44,671 bases of DNA from Pseudomonadota bacterium (GTDB lineage Bacteria; Pseudomonadota; Alphaproteobacteria; Rhodobacterales; Rhodobacteraceae): contig JAIUPC010000021.1 in assembly GCA_020161655.1 (NCBI GenBank), positions 1 to 44,671 on the forward strand, written 5' to 3'. Made by a program: the position numbers and the translations under genes. The notes below the pieces were generated by a model. That model ran no database searches and was not told where the DNA came from. It was given only the letters and a program-made list of their open reading frames with translations. Shown piece by piece: positions 7,702 through 15,284 of the stretch. Position 1 is the first letter of the stretch. Each line of letters opens with the position of its first letter.

Positions 7702-9249
7702 TCAGCCCAGCGTGATGCCCTTGAACGGCAGGTCATAGTCTGTGACCGGCAGGCTGAACCCCGTCACCCGCGGATTGACCGCCCAGATTCGCTGCACCAC
7801 AACCAGCGGGCAGGCCGCCGTGTTGTCGCGCAGCCAGTCATAAACTGCCTGCATCGCGCCCTCACGCGCATCGCCGCCGGTTTCCAGCGCGGTCGCGACC
7901 AGCACGTCAAGATCCGGATGGATGTAGATCTTGCCATCCGGCCCGGTGTCCGACGCGGTGACGAAGGACGCCCCGAGCGAGCCATGTGGATCGTAGGGCG
8001 CGCCGTAGGTGGCGAAGAAGGTCAGGTCATAGTCGAACTTCGGGCGGCGGTCGTGCATCGTGGCATTGTCCACCGTCTCGATGTTCGCCTTGACGCCGAC
8101 TTCCGTCAGCATGCCCTGGATCATCTCGGCAATGCGGCGCGAACCGGGGAAGGATTCCTCGGACACCAGGAAGGCGATCTCGAGCGCCATGCCGTCCTTG
8201 GTCCAGCCTGCGGCATCGCCGGCCCATCCGCCCGCCGTCAGAGCGGCCTGAGCGGCGGCCACGTCGCGGGCGGGAACCGGGGTGCGGCTGCCGGCGGTCG
8301 GCACCGTCGCGGGGAAGATGTCGACCGTCGGGTCGGCATAGCCTTCGAACAGCACTGCGGCAACCGCCGCCCGGTCGATGCCAAGGAAGATCGCGTCGCG
8401 CACGGCCTTGTCCTGCATCATCGGCGACTTTGGCGAAAAACCGAGGATCGTCGTCGCGGTGCCGGGTTCGGCCACGATGGTCATGCCCTCGCCTTCCAGG
8501 GCCTTGGCGCGGCGGGGCGACAAGGGCGCAACCCAGTCGCCGCCGATCACGTCCAACTCGCCCGCCCGCAAAGCATTGGCGCGGGCCAGCTCATCCGGCA
8601 CCACTTTCAGCTCCATCCGCGCGAAGGCGGGCTTTTCGCCCCAATAGGCATCGTTGCGGGTCAGGACCGTCTCGGTCGAGGAATGGCTTTCCACGATCCA
8701 GGGTCCGGTGCCGATCGGCTGGCCCGCCGCCGCTTTCGGCGACAGGAACCGCACCGGCCGCACGATGGTCAGTTCCAGCAGCGCAGCCGGAACCTGACGC
8801 TTCAGCTTGACCGTGATCTTGTTGGGTGTGTCGATGACGATGCTGTCATAGGCATCGGCAATGCCGATCCAGGAGAAATCGGCGACGCCCATCCAGCGTT
8901 TCAGGTTCCATTCGGCCGCGGTCGCATCGAATGGCGTTCCGTCCGAGAAGGTCACGCCCTCGCGCAGGTCGAAGCTGATCGAGAGACCGTCATCGGCCAC
9001 CTTCCATGCCGTCGCCAGGCCCGGCTCCAGCGTACCTCCAGGGCCGTAGTGGATCAGCGCATCGAAGACAGCGGAATAGGAAGACAGCGTCGAGACGTTC
9101 TGGAGGAGGTCCAGATCCCCCGTCTCGCCTGCGATGGCCACGCGCAGCGTGTCGCCGTGTGCGTCCGCCAGAACTATGCTGGGTAGAGTGGAAAGGAAGG
9201 AAAATCCCGCCGTTCCGGCAAGGAAAGATCGACGATCAAGCTTGAACAT
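7702..9249 (-). CDS. nikA: Periplasmic nickel-binding protein of the ABC importer
   Basis: A 515-residue solute-binding protein of the SBP_bac_5 family with a Tat-like signal (LDRRSFLAG, cleavage expected near VLADA). Several stretches follow the E. coli NikA pattern as I remember it: PIGTGPWIV, NDAYWGEKPA, TYGAPYDPHGSLG and the final DLPFKGITLG. NikA binds Ni(II) as a chelate, often with histidine, and hands it to NikBC. It heads the operon nikABCDE-gntR; all six genes run on the minus strand with gaps of 24 bases or less. Upstream is an AT-rich stretch that contains the likely promoter. A peptide-binding role is the main alternative. Confidence 0.8.
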   Translation of the reverse strand: MFKLDRRSFLAGTAGFSFLSTLPSIVLADAHGDTLRVAIAGETGDLDLLQNVSTLSSYSAVFDALIHYGPGGTLEPGLATAWKVADDGLSISFDLREGVTFSDGTPFDATAAEWNLKRWMGVADFSWIGIADAYDSIVIDTPNKITVKLKRQVPAALLELTIVRPVRFLSPKAAAGQPIGTGPWIVESHSSTETVLTRNDAYWGEKPAFARMELKVVPDELARANALRAGELDVIGGDWVAPLSPRRAKALEGEGMTIVAEPGTATTILGFSPKSPMMQDKAVRDAIFLGIDRAAVAAVLFEGYADPTVDIFPATVPTAGSRTPVPARDVAAAQAALTAGGWAGDAAGWTKDGMALEIAFLVSEESFPGSRRIAEMIQGMLTEVGVKANIETVDNATMHDRRPKFDYDLTFFATYGAPYDPHGSLGASFVTASDTGPDGKIYIHPDLDVLVATALETGGDAREGAMQAVYDWLRDNTAACPLVVVQRIWAVNPRVTGFSLPVTDYDLPFKGITLG

Positions 9250-9290
9250 GGCTGGTCCCCTGTTGGTTGGTTTTGGCGAAGCTTAGCAGG

Positions 9291-9328
9291 GGAGTAATTA
9301 TTGTATAGATATTATTTTCACATACTCC
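9291..9328 (-). promoter_or_regulatory. AT-rich nikA promoter region with candidate operator
   Basis: An isolated AT-rich stretch in GC-rich DNA lies 42-79 bases before nikA. It is bounded by the perfect inverted repeat GGAGTA (9291-9296) and TACTCC (9323-9328). Inside, GTATAGAT (9303-9310) matches 7 of 8 positions of the GTNTANAC pattern described for HutC-type operators. The E. coli NikR box (GTATGA-N16-TCATAC) is not present. I infer a site for the HutC-type regulator encoded at the end of this operon. Confidence 0.4.
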
Positions 9329-9385
9329 GGCCTGAGCCGCGAAGGCCTGCTTTGGCATGGCGCAGAGTTCAGTCTTGCCGCCTCT

Positions 9386-9778
9386 TTGCTGGCGATCTTG
9401 TTGTCCGCGCTGCCTCTGGCGGGAGCGGCGCAGCCGGTGGCGGCGGAGCATGACCGGATCATGTCCATGGCTGGTCACGCGGCGGCGATGGCCAAGATGG
9501 ATGACAGTCAAAGCGACATGGCACAGGGGCTTCTGTGCCAACAGCACTGCCGGGTTGCAACGGCAACCCTGCCTTTGGCTGAGCGTCCGCCTGTACGGCA
9601 GGAACACGCCATCGGCATCCTTCCCGGACCCGCTCTGATGGCGGTATCACGTGCACTTCCGCCACCTGGTCCGCCACCCAAAGTTGCGATGATCCGACAA
9701 TTTGCACCGAAACCATGGCTTGGTCCGCTCGCTGATCCCTTTGTGCGACCTACAGGAGACATCTCATGTCGCTTTTGA
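9386..9778 (+). CDS. Small secreted metal-associated protein, 5' end doubtful
   Basis: The frame encodes a signal-like segment (LLAILLSALPLAGAAQPVAA), a Met/His stretch (MSMAGHAAAMAKM), the motif CQQHC and a Pro-rich tail. Similar short proteins precede copper oxidases in related bacteria; a periplasmic copper-binding role is plausible but unproven. No ATG or GTG exists between the in-frame TAG at 9284 and the signal-like segment; only CTG or TTG codons (9332, 9347, 9386) are available and none has a convincing ribosome site. Since the following oxidase is decayed, this gene may have lost its start too. The end overlaps the oxidase start by 13 bases. Confidence 0.4.
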   Translation: MLAILLSALPLAGAAQPVAAEHDRIMSMAGHAAAMAKMDDSQSDMAQGLLCQQHCRVATATLPLAERPPVRQEHAIGILPGPALMAVSRALPPPGPPPKVAMIRQFAPKPWLGPLADPFVRPTGDISCRF

Positions 9779-10975
9779 CCCGCCGCGGCTTTCTTGCCGC
9801 GGCCGCAGCTGCGGCTGCTTCATTGGCCATGCCCGCCCTTTTGCGGGCGCAATCCGCCCGGATGGCGCTTTCGGCCTCTACGCGCATGATCGATGTGCGT
9901 CGCAAGGCAGCAAATGTCTGGGTCCGCCTGGACGGCAAAGGCCGCTCTGGTCTGGTGCTTGATCCTGGGCAGGCCTCTGCGGTCGATCTGACCAATGCGC
10001 TGGACGCGCCGACCATCATCCAATGGCAAGGGCAGATTCCGCGCAAGGTGCGGGACGACGTGCGCAACCTCCCGATGCCGATGCTGCAACCGGGCGAAGC
10101 GCGCGCCCATGTCCCTGAGCATGAAATGCTGCTGCTTGCCGCGCCCCTGATCGTGCGGCGACCCGAGGATCAGGCGGCTGACCGGCGGGAGGCAACCCTC
10201 TTCCTGCACGGTTTCTCATTCAGCCCGCCTGCCGAAGTGCTGGCCGGTATCACCGGCGGGGCGTCGATGGCCGCGATGGACCACCGCCAGATGGGACATG
10301 GCCGGGATGGACATGCACAAAATGTCCATGGACGGCATGGCGATGGATCTGCACGACTAGGACTTTGACGCCTATCTTGCCAACGACCGCACTCTGGGCG
10401 ACCCCGACGTGGTGCAGGTGGACAAGGGCGGCCGTGTGCTGCTGCGCGTGATCAATGCGGCGGCGGCAACCTTGTTCTGGATCGACAGCGGCACCTTGGC
10501 GAGCCGTCTGGTCTCGGTTGACGGCGAACCGGTGCAGCCTCTGCCGGGCGATCGCTTCGGCGTGGCGATGGGGCAGCGCCTGGAAATCGAGCTTGATGTG
10601 CCGGGCGAAGGCGTTGCCTTTCCGATCCTTGCGTTGCGCGAAGGCGCGCGCGAGCGGACAGGTCTGGGCGACCCACGTTCCGGTCACCGCTAAAACCGGC
10701 GAGCGCGTCGCGATCATCTTCCACAACATGTCGATGATGGCGCATTCGATGCACCTGCACGGCCACGCCTTGCAGGTGGTGGGTGTCGGGATGGACCGGA
10801 TCGCCGGTGCGGTGCGCGACGCCGTTCATGTGCCGCCGATGTCGATGGCTACCGTCGCAGTGGTTGCCGGCGAAGCTGCGCGCTGGATGCTGCACTGCCA
10901 CCGCATGCCGCACCTCCCGACCGGCATGATGACCGCGTTGGCGGTCTCGGCCTGCATGACCAAGGGGGCCGGCGG
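9766..10975 (+). pseudogene. Multicopper oxidase pseudogene with several lesions
   Basis: The remnant begins with a Tat signal (LTRRGFLAAAAAAA, ALLRAQ) and is recognisable across three frames. Frame 1 (9766 to about 10300) ends after a single-base shift near 10300-10304. Frame 2 then carries MDMHKMSMDGMAMDLHD, an in-frame TAG at 10358-10360, and the middle domain (VVQVDKGGRVLLRVINAAAA). Frame 3 from about 10660 carries the C-terminal copper region (HSMHLHGHALQV, RWMLHCHRMPH). The first copper-ligand motif, HWHG in the family, reads QWQG (10021-10032), and the HWMHSH segment is missing at an in-frame junction near 10107. The second shift sits at CGGACAGGTCTGG (10655-10667), where about a hundred residues of the family sequence are absent. 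It cannot make an active oxidase. The exact 3' end is unclear because the third frame stays open. Confidence 0.85.
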
Positions 10976-11013
10976 TCAGCTGCTGGCTCCTACATCCGGA
11001 ACCGGAGCGCGTG

Positions 11014-11393
11014 ATGATTCATCGCCCTGGCCGCCGCGCCGCCTTGGCCGGCGTCTTTGCGACATCACCGCCGGCCCCGTCGTCGCTCGACTGCCATTCC
11101 GGCTGCGCAGGGATGCGCAACCCCTGCTGTCGCCTCCGACCATCGACGAAACTGGCGCCGATCGAAGCTGGCCGATTTCGCGGGCAAGGTCATCCTTTTC
11201 AACATCCGGGCGATAGGGTGCCCGGCCTGCCATGAAGAGATGCCCGCACGTGATCGCCTTGAGGGCAGGTTGAGCGGACCTGATTTCATGGTCCGCCGGC
11301 AAGCCTGCTCGTGGATCGCCAGAGGCAGGAGATCGCGCGCCTTCAGGGTCCCTGTGACTGGGACAGCGATAGGCCGGTCAGCAGATCCTTGAA
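11014..11393 (+). pseudogene. TlpA/ResA-type thioredoxin-like pseudogene
   Basis: Pieces of a periplasmic disulfide reductase are spread over two frames. A start-like MIHRPGRRAALAGVFA lies in frame 1 (11014). LADFAGKVILFNIRAIGCPACHEEMP lies in frame 2 (about 11171-11250), where the active-site CPAC has lost the preceding Trp typical of the family. SLLVDRQRQEIARLQGP and DWDSD follow in frame 1 (about 11302-11370). The central beta-alpha part between PDFMV and SLLVDR is deleted. It directly follows the oxidase pseudogene, so both were probably one operon that decayed together. Confidence 0.65.
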
Positions 11394-11430
11394 GCCCTCT
11401 CCTGACAATCCTCCGCAACCCAGGTCTGCC

Positions 11431-11907
11431 TCAGGCGGCCGGATAGCTGGTGAAGACCGCCATCGTCCCATCCCGCTGGATCAGAAGGACATCATAGGCA
11501 TCCCGATCATCCTCCGAGCCCATCCCCGGTGAGCCGTAGGGCATGTCGGGGACGGCAAGGCCCACCGCGTCGGGACGCTCGGCAAGCAGCCTGCGGATGT
11601 CAGCCGCAGGGACATGGCCCTCCAGCGCATAGTCGTCGACCGTGCCGGTGTGGCAGGAAAACGCCGTTTCGGGGATACCGCGGTCCAGCTTGTACTTGAT
11701 CAGCATTGTGCCCAAGGCGACCTCGTCCGTTACGGTGAAGCCCTCGTCGCGCAGGTAGGTGACCCAGGCCTCACAGCATTCACAGCCACGGCCTTTGACG
11801 ACGTGGATCGCGGGCTTTGCCTCGGCGCGGGCCGCCCGGACGGGCAAGGCAGCGATCGCTGCGGCCGCGAGGATCACCTCGCGGCGTCCGACAGCTGAAC
11901 TGCTCAT
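11431..11907 (-). CDS. DUF411 periplasmic metal-binding protein
   Basis: A 158-residue exported protein: signal VILAAAAIAALPVRAARA, then the DUF411 motif KGRGCECCEAWVTYL with three Cys (about 42, 44, 45), the motif FSCHTGTVDDYALEGHVP and the end motif GLAVPDMPYGSPGM. DUF411 proteins are found in copper and silver resistance clusters and are thought to bind soft metals in the periplasm. It is the last gene of the operon that starts with SCO at 14738; its ATG overlaps the M23 stop (ATGA at 11904-11907). Confidence 0.85.
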   Translation of the reverse strand: MSSSAVGRREVILAAAAIAALPVRAARAEAKPAIHVVKGRGCECCEAWVTYLRDEGFTVTDEVALGTMLIKYKLDRGIPETAFSCHTGTVDDYALEGHVPAADIRRLLAERPDAVGLAVPDMPYGSPGMGSEDDRDAYDVLLIQRDGTMAVFTSYPAA

Positions 11908-13070
11908 CCGCGATCCTCCGTATCTGGTTGCGCAAAGCCGGTTTCGCGGCGCCAGGTCGCCAGCGCAGTAAGGTCTTCCGCCGACGCGATCTCCTGTTCC
12001 GGCAGGGCCTCGCGATCCGTCGGATCGACAGGTCGACCATCGACGCGCACTTCGTAGTGCAGGTTCGGACCGCTGACGAGGCCAGTGGCCCCGACCGCGC
12101 CGATCCTGTCACCCGCCTTTGTGCGGCTTCCCTCTTGGACGCCCTCGGCAATCTTGGAAAGATGCGCATAGCGCGTCACGACCCCGCCGCCGTGGTCGAT
12201 GTCGACAGTCAGGCCATAGCCGCGGATCGTGCCGGCAAAGGCCACACGGCCTGCGCCGGTTGCCGTGACTTCGGTTCCGACAGGTGCGGCGTAGTCGATG
12301 CCCGTGTGCATCCGGACCCCGCCAAGCACCGGGTGGTTGCGGCGGCCGAACACCGAAGAAAGCCGCGCACCGAGGATCGGTGCGGCAGACCGTTGCACGG
12401 CCTCGCCGTCCTCGAAGACGATGACGGGGCCTGCGGCGTCGGACGCCACGAGTTCCAGGACACGATCCGCAAGCTCCAGCCGCGCATAGCCGAGGCGCGG
12501 TTCGCCCGCGACGCTGCCATCCGGTAGCTGGTCCTCCTGCCAGACCAGGGCAAAAGTCTCCCCGCCCTGAAGGTCACGGCGGAAATCGACCTGCCCCGCC
12601 AGAAGGGCGGTCAAGTCAACGGCGAAGCGCTCGGGCGCATTGTGTTCCATCAGGGCGTCGTAGAGCGGCCCGTTCAGGATCAGCGTTTCCTGCCGGTTCA
12701 CCGCGCGGACCGGCGGCTCGACACGCTCGGCCGTGGCGGTACCACCAAACGTCAGGGCGATCTCGACACCATCTTCCACGAAGAGCGAGAGCCGCAGGAG
12801 CCGTGCGGGATCGTCGCGGTCGACCACCCATTGCAGCCGATGCCCTGGCCGGAGGTCGGTCAGGTCATAGACCCCGGCCAATGCAAGCGCGGCCTCTGCA
12901 CGCAGGGCAGGCGCGATGCCTGCGCGGTTCAGAACGCTGTCCAGGCTGTCGCCGGGTCTGATCGTTGCCATGGGCTGTGACAGGGCGGGCGATCTGGGCG
13001 GGTCCGCGTGGACCAGCGACGGCGCGGCAAGCGCAATTGTCAGGGAAAGAAGCGTGGCGAGACGGATCAT
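11904..13070 (-). CDS. M23-family (LytM) peptidoglycan endopeptidase
   Basis: A secreted protein of 388 residues: signal MIRLATLLSLTIALAAPSLVHA, then a LysM/OapA-like region (TIRPGDSLDSVLNRAGI), then the C-terminal peptidase domain with the zinc motif MHTGIDYAAP, YAHLSKI and NLHYEVRVDG. M23 enzymes cleave peptide cross-links in peptidoglycan, or act as non-catalytic activators when zinc ligands are lost; here the HxxxD and HxH-type positions look present. It lies between sco and DUF411 in a copper operon, which is unusual. ATG 13070 is preferred because it starts the signal peptide; the longer frame back to 13220 overlaps sco. Confidence 0.85.
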   Translation of the reverse strand: MIRLATLLSLTIALAAPSLVHADPPRSPALSQPMATIRPGDSLDSVLNRAGIAPALRAEAALALAGVYDLTDLRPGHRLQWVVDRDDPARLLRLSLFVEDGVEIALTFGGTATAERVEPPVRAVNRQETLILNGPLYDALMEHNAPERFAVDLTALLAGQVDFRRDLQGGETFALVWQEDQLPDGSVAGEPRLGYARLELADRVLELVASDAAGPVIVFEDGEAVQRSAAPILGARLSSVFGRRNHPVLGGVRMHTGIDYAAPVGTEVTATGAGRVAFAGTIRGYGLTVDIDHGGGVVTRYAHLSKIAEGVQEGSRTKAGDRIGAVGATGLVSGPNLHYEVRVDGRPVDPTDREALPEQEIASAEDLTALATWRRETGFAQPDTEDRG

Positions 13071-13086
13071 CTGGCAGAATGACCTT

Positions 13087-13689
13087 TCAGTTGAGGGTTC
13101 GTCGGATCCTGGGAAGGGCGAAGCGCCGATCCTCATGAAAATCGATGATGCTGGCGAAGCGGCCGTCGGCGTAGAACAGGAACACGCCCGCGGTATGGTC
13201 CATCGTATAGTCGCCATCATCGCGCGGCACCTTTCGGTAGGTCACGCGGAAGTCTTCCGCTGCACGCGCGACCTGCGCTTCCGGCCCGGTAAGCCCGACG
13301 ATCCGCGGATCGAAGTTGCCGACGTAATCGGCCAGCACGTCGGGCGTGTCGCGTTCGGGATCGACCGAGATCAGCGCGACGGTCAGGCGGTCGGCCTCGG
13401 CGCCCAGTTCCTCAAGCCAGCCGGAAATGGCGCTGAGCGTGGTCGGGCAGACATCAGGGCACCAGGTGAAGCCGAAAAAAGCCATGACCGGGCGGCCAAG
13501 CCAGTCCGTGGGCCGAACGGTTTGTCCGCGATGATCGGTGAGCTGCCAGCCCATGTTGCTGACAGGCAAAGGCAGGACGGCATTGGCGGCAGGGCGGTTG
13601 CGCGTGCGCCAGGCCCCGAGGCCCAGCATGAAGGCCACGGCTCCGGCGGCGCCGCCGAGGCCGAGGATTACTGCCCGGCGTCCGCGCAA
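13087..13689 (-). CDS. SCO1/SenC family copper chaperone
   Basis: A membrane-anchored thioredoxin-fold protein of 200 residues: N-terminal anchor (VILGLGGAAGAVAFMLGLGAW), copper site FTWCPDVCPTT (Cys 77 and 81) and the third ligand His in DYTMDHTAG (about 165). SCO proteins deliver copper to the CuA centre of cytochrome oxidase or keep its cysteines reduced. ATG 13689 lies 22 bases inside the upstream pcuAC gene, so synthesis is coupled. A second SCO heads the operon; the two are clearly related but diverged. Confidence 0.9.
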   Translation of the reverse strand: MRGRRAVILGLGGAAGAVAFMLGLGAWRTRNRPAANAVLPLPVSNMGWQLTDHRGQTVRPTDWLGRPVMAFFGFTWCPDVCPTTLSAISGWLEELGAEADRLTVALISVDPERDTPDVLADYVGNFDPRIVGLTGPEAQVARAAEDFRVTYRKVPRDDGDYTMDHTAGVFLFYADGRFASIIDFHEDRRFALPRIRRTLN

Positions 13690-14141
13690 TCCGGCCCCTC
13701 CGAACGCAGGGGCAGCACGTCGACGTTGGCCGTGACCGCGCCCGCCTTCTCGAAGGTCAGCGTGACTGGAAAACGGTCTCCCTCTTTCAGTGCGGCGGTC
13801 AGGCCCATCAGCATCCCGTGATAGCCGCCCGGCGCAAGCTGCACCGTCTGTCCTGCGGGAACCGGCACCGACATGGCGTGCGGCATGGAGGCGATGCCAT
13901 CGGTGACCACGGTTTCATGCAGCATCGGCATCCCCGCCGCCGGGGTGGAAATGCCGACAAGGGCATCGTCCGAACTGCCGGAATTGGTGATCTCGACATA
14001 GAACACCGCCGGACGGTCGACCCCGATGGAGGCCTTCGACCAGGCATGTTGAATGGTCAGATCTCCGACTGTCACGGTTTCGCAGGCAAAGGCAGCGGGG
14101 GCGGAAAGGACAAGTGCGGTGGTCAGGATCAGGTGTTTCAT
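13668..14141 (-). CDS. PCu(A)C periplasmic copper chaperone
   Basis: A 157-residue exported protein: signal MKHLILTTALVLSAPAAFA, and the copper motif H-X10-M-X21-H-X-M exactly as in the family (His 75, Met 86, His 108, Met 110). PCu(A)C passes Cu(I) to SCO or directly to cytochrome oxidase subunits. The two-SCO neighbourhood supports this. It starts 3 bases after the first sco stop and overlaps the second sco. Confidence 0.92.
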   Translation of the reverse strand: MKHLILTTALVLSAPAAFACETVTVGDLTIQHAWSKASIGVDRPAVFYVEITNSGSSDDALVGISTPAAGMPMLHETVVTDGIASMPHAMSVPVPAGQTVQLAPGGYHGMLMGLTAALKEGDRFPVTLTFEKAGAVTANVDVLPLRSEGPDCADAGQ

Positions 14142-14144
14142 GGC

Positions 14145-14738
14145 TCAGAATCTCGATTTCAGATCGGAAAGGATGTCGGCGGCAGGCGTGCCATAGGCGA
14201 ACTGGCGCAGCCATGCACCGTCCGGACCGACAAGGAAAAGCCCCGAACTGTGCGACATTGTGTAGCCATCCGGGGATTTGCCATCATTTTCCCGCCCGTA
14301 GAAGATCTTGAAGCTCTCCGCTGCGGCGCGTGTTTCGGCTTCCGTCCCGGCAAGCCCGAGGATCGCCGGATGGAAAGCCTCGGTATAGGCGCTCATCCCC
14401 AGCCGACGGTCGCGTTCGGGGTCGACCGAGATGAAGATCGGTAGCACCTTGTCGGTCTCCGGTCCGAGGTTGTCCATGACCTGCGCTACCTCGGCCAACG
14501 TGGTCGGGCAGACATCCGGGCAATTGGTGAAGCCGAAGAAGACGAGCAGGAACTTGCCACGGAATTCGGCGTTGGTGCGGAGCTTGCCTTCGCTATCCGC
14601 CAGCGCGAAGGAAGGTTCGAAGGCGGATACTGTCTCTGTTGCCGCCTGGTTCCCTGCTGGCCAGCGCGCCCATGCAAATATGGCTGTCCCCAGGATGGCG
14701 GCGGTCCAGAGGATGATCTGCAAGGTGCGGAGGCGCAT
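14145..14738 (-). CDS. SCO1/SenC family copper chaperone, first gene of the copper operon
   Basis: A 197-residue protein with an N-terminal membrane anchor (IILWTAAILGTAIFAWARWP), copper site FTNCPDVCPTT (Cys 73 and 77) and the ligand His in YTMSHSSG (about 163). It is the head of an operon sco-pcuAC-sco-M23-DUF411 with gaps or overlaps of at most 23 bases. A MerR-type promoter lies 30 bases upstream. A role in copper delivery to a terminal oxidase or in copper tolerance is inferred; no oxidase genes are in the window. Confidence 0.9.
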   Translation of the reverse strand: MRLRTLQIILWTAAILGTAIFAWARWPAGNQAATETVSAFEPSFALADSEGKLRTNAEFRGKFLLVFFGFTNCPDVCPTTLAEVAQVMDNLGPETDKVLPIFISVDPERDRRLGMSAYTEAFHPAILGLAGTEAETRAAAESFKIFYGRENDGKSPDGYTMSHSSGLFLVGPDGAWLRQFAYGTPAADILSDLKSRF

Positions 14739-14767
14739 GATGGTTCCGGCTAGGTGTCTCTGACTGC

Positions 14768-14798
14768 GCTCTAAGACCTGTAGTGGCTAGAGGTTCAA
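14768..14798 (-). promoter_or_regulatory. MerR-type promoter of the sco operon
   Basis: On the minus strand TTGAAC (14798-14793) and TAGAGC (14773-14768) are separated by 19 bases, the long spacer typical of MerR-activated promoters. The spacer is filled by a dyad, ACCTGTAG (14776-14783) / CTAGAGGT (14787-14794) with 7 of 8 pairs matching around TGG. It closely resembles CadR/PbrR/ZntR-type operators and the site in front of the P-type ATPase operon at 25366-25396. Confidence 0.65.
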
Positions 14799-14842
14799 GC
14801 GGCATATCCGCGAGAACGTCGGCACAGGCGATGTTCCGCCGG

Positions 14843-15016
14843 TCAGCGAAGCCCGACAAACCGCCCTACTGCGATTCCGGGCAAGGTGGCTGAAAGCAGG
14901 AATGAAATCGCATAACCCTCGCAGTATTGCAGCCTGTCAAGGCGGTTGCCGCTGCGCTTGCGGGCGGATATGTGGCCCCGGACAAATCCGACGAAACCGA
15001 AGATGGGGCCGATCAT
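14843..15016 (-). CDS. Small membrane protein, function unknown
   Basis: A 57-residue frame with two hydrophobic segments (MIGPIFGFVGFVRG and the C-terminal AISFLLSATLPGIAVGRFVG) around a basic stretch ARKRSGNRLDRLQY. A strong ribosome site, GGAGAAGG, sits 4 bases before ATG 15016, which is the main reason to accept it. It reads in the same direction as the sco operon, and the MerR-type promoter lies between its stop and sco, so it is probably a separate unit. Short proteins with an ARRR-GNR-D-QY pattern occur in Rhodobacterales as far as I recall; no function is known to me. Confidence 0.5.
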   Translation of the reverse strand: MIGPIFGFVGFVRGHISARKRSGNRLDRLQYCEGYAISFLLSATLPGIAVGRFVGLR

Positions 15017-15284
15017 CCCGCCTTCTCCGACGGGTCTGGTTTCGGCGATGCGTCCCACGTCGGCCAGCCGAGACATTGTCAGCGCTGGCCGCCGCGCCGG
15101 ATGTGCCGGCGCACTTGGCCCTGTGCCGTCGAGACTTTCGCAGAGCGGGGTGCGCCGGAGGGCCGTATGGATGAAACTCACACAAACTTTACTGGACACC
15201 GGCGACGCTACTCTGCCGAGTCCCGCGCGACGGCGGCATAGTGAAAAGCGTTGCGCCATGACCAATTTGACGAGGGCCCGTATC

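Noticed and set aside
7267-9186. Long plus-strand open frame of 639 codons opposite nikB/nikA
   Set aside because: Its product is Arg/Gly/His-rich with no domain; it is the antisense shadow of nikA and nikB, which have clear motifs.
9303-9325. NikR box before nikA
   Set aside because: GTAT and ATAC are present but separated by 15 bases, not the 20 of the E. coli site, and the flanking bases differ.
14946-15284. N-terminal extension of the L,D-transpeptidase
   Set aside because: The extended part has no signal-like or conserved sequence and overlaps a better-supported small gene on the other strand; the Tat-like signal starts at 15285.
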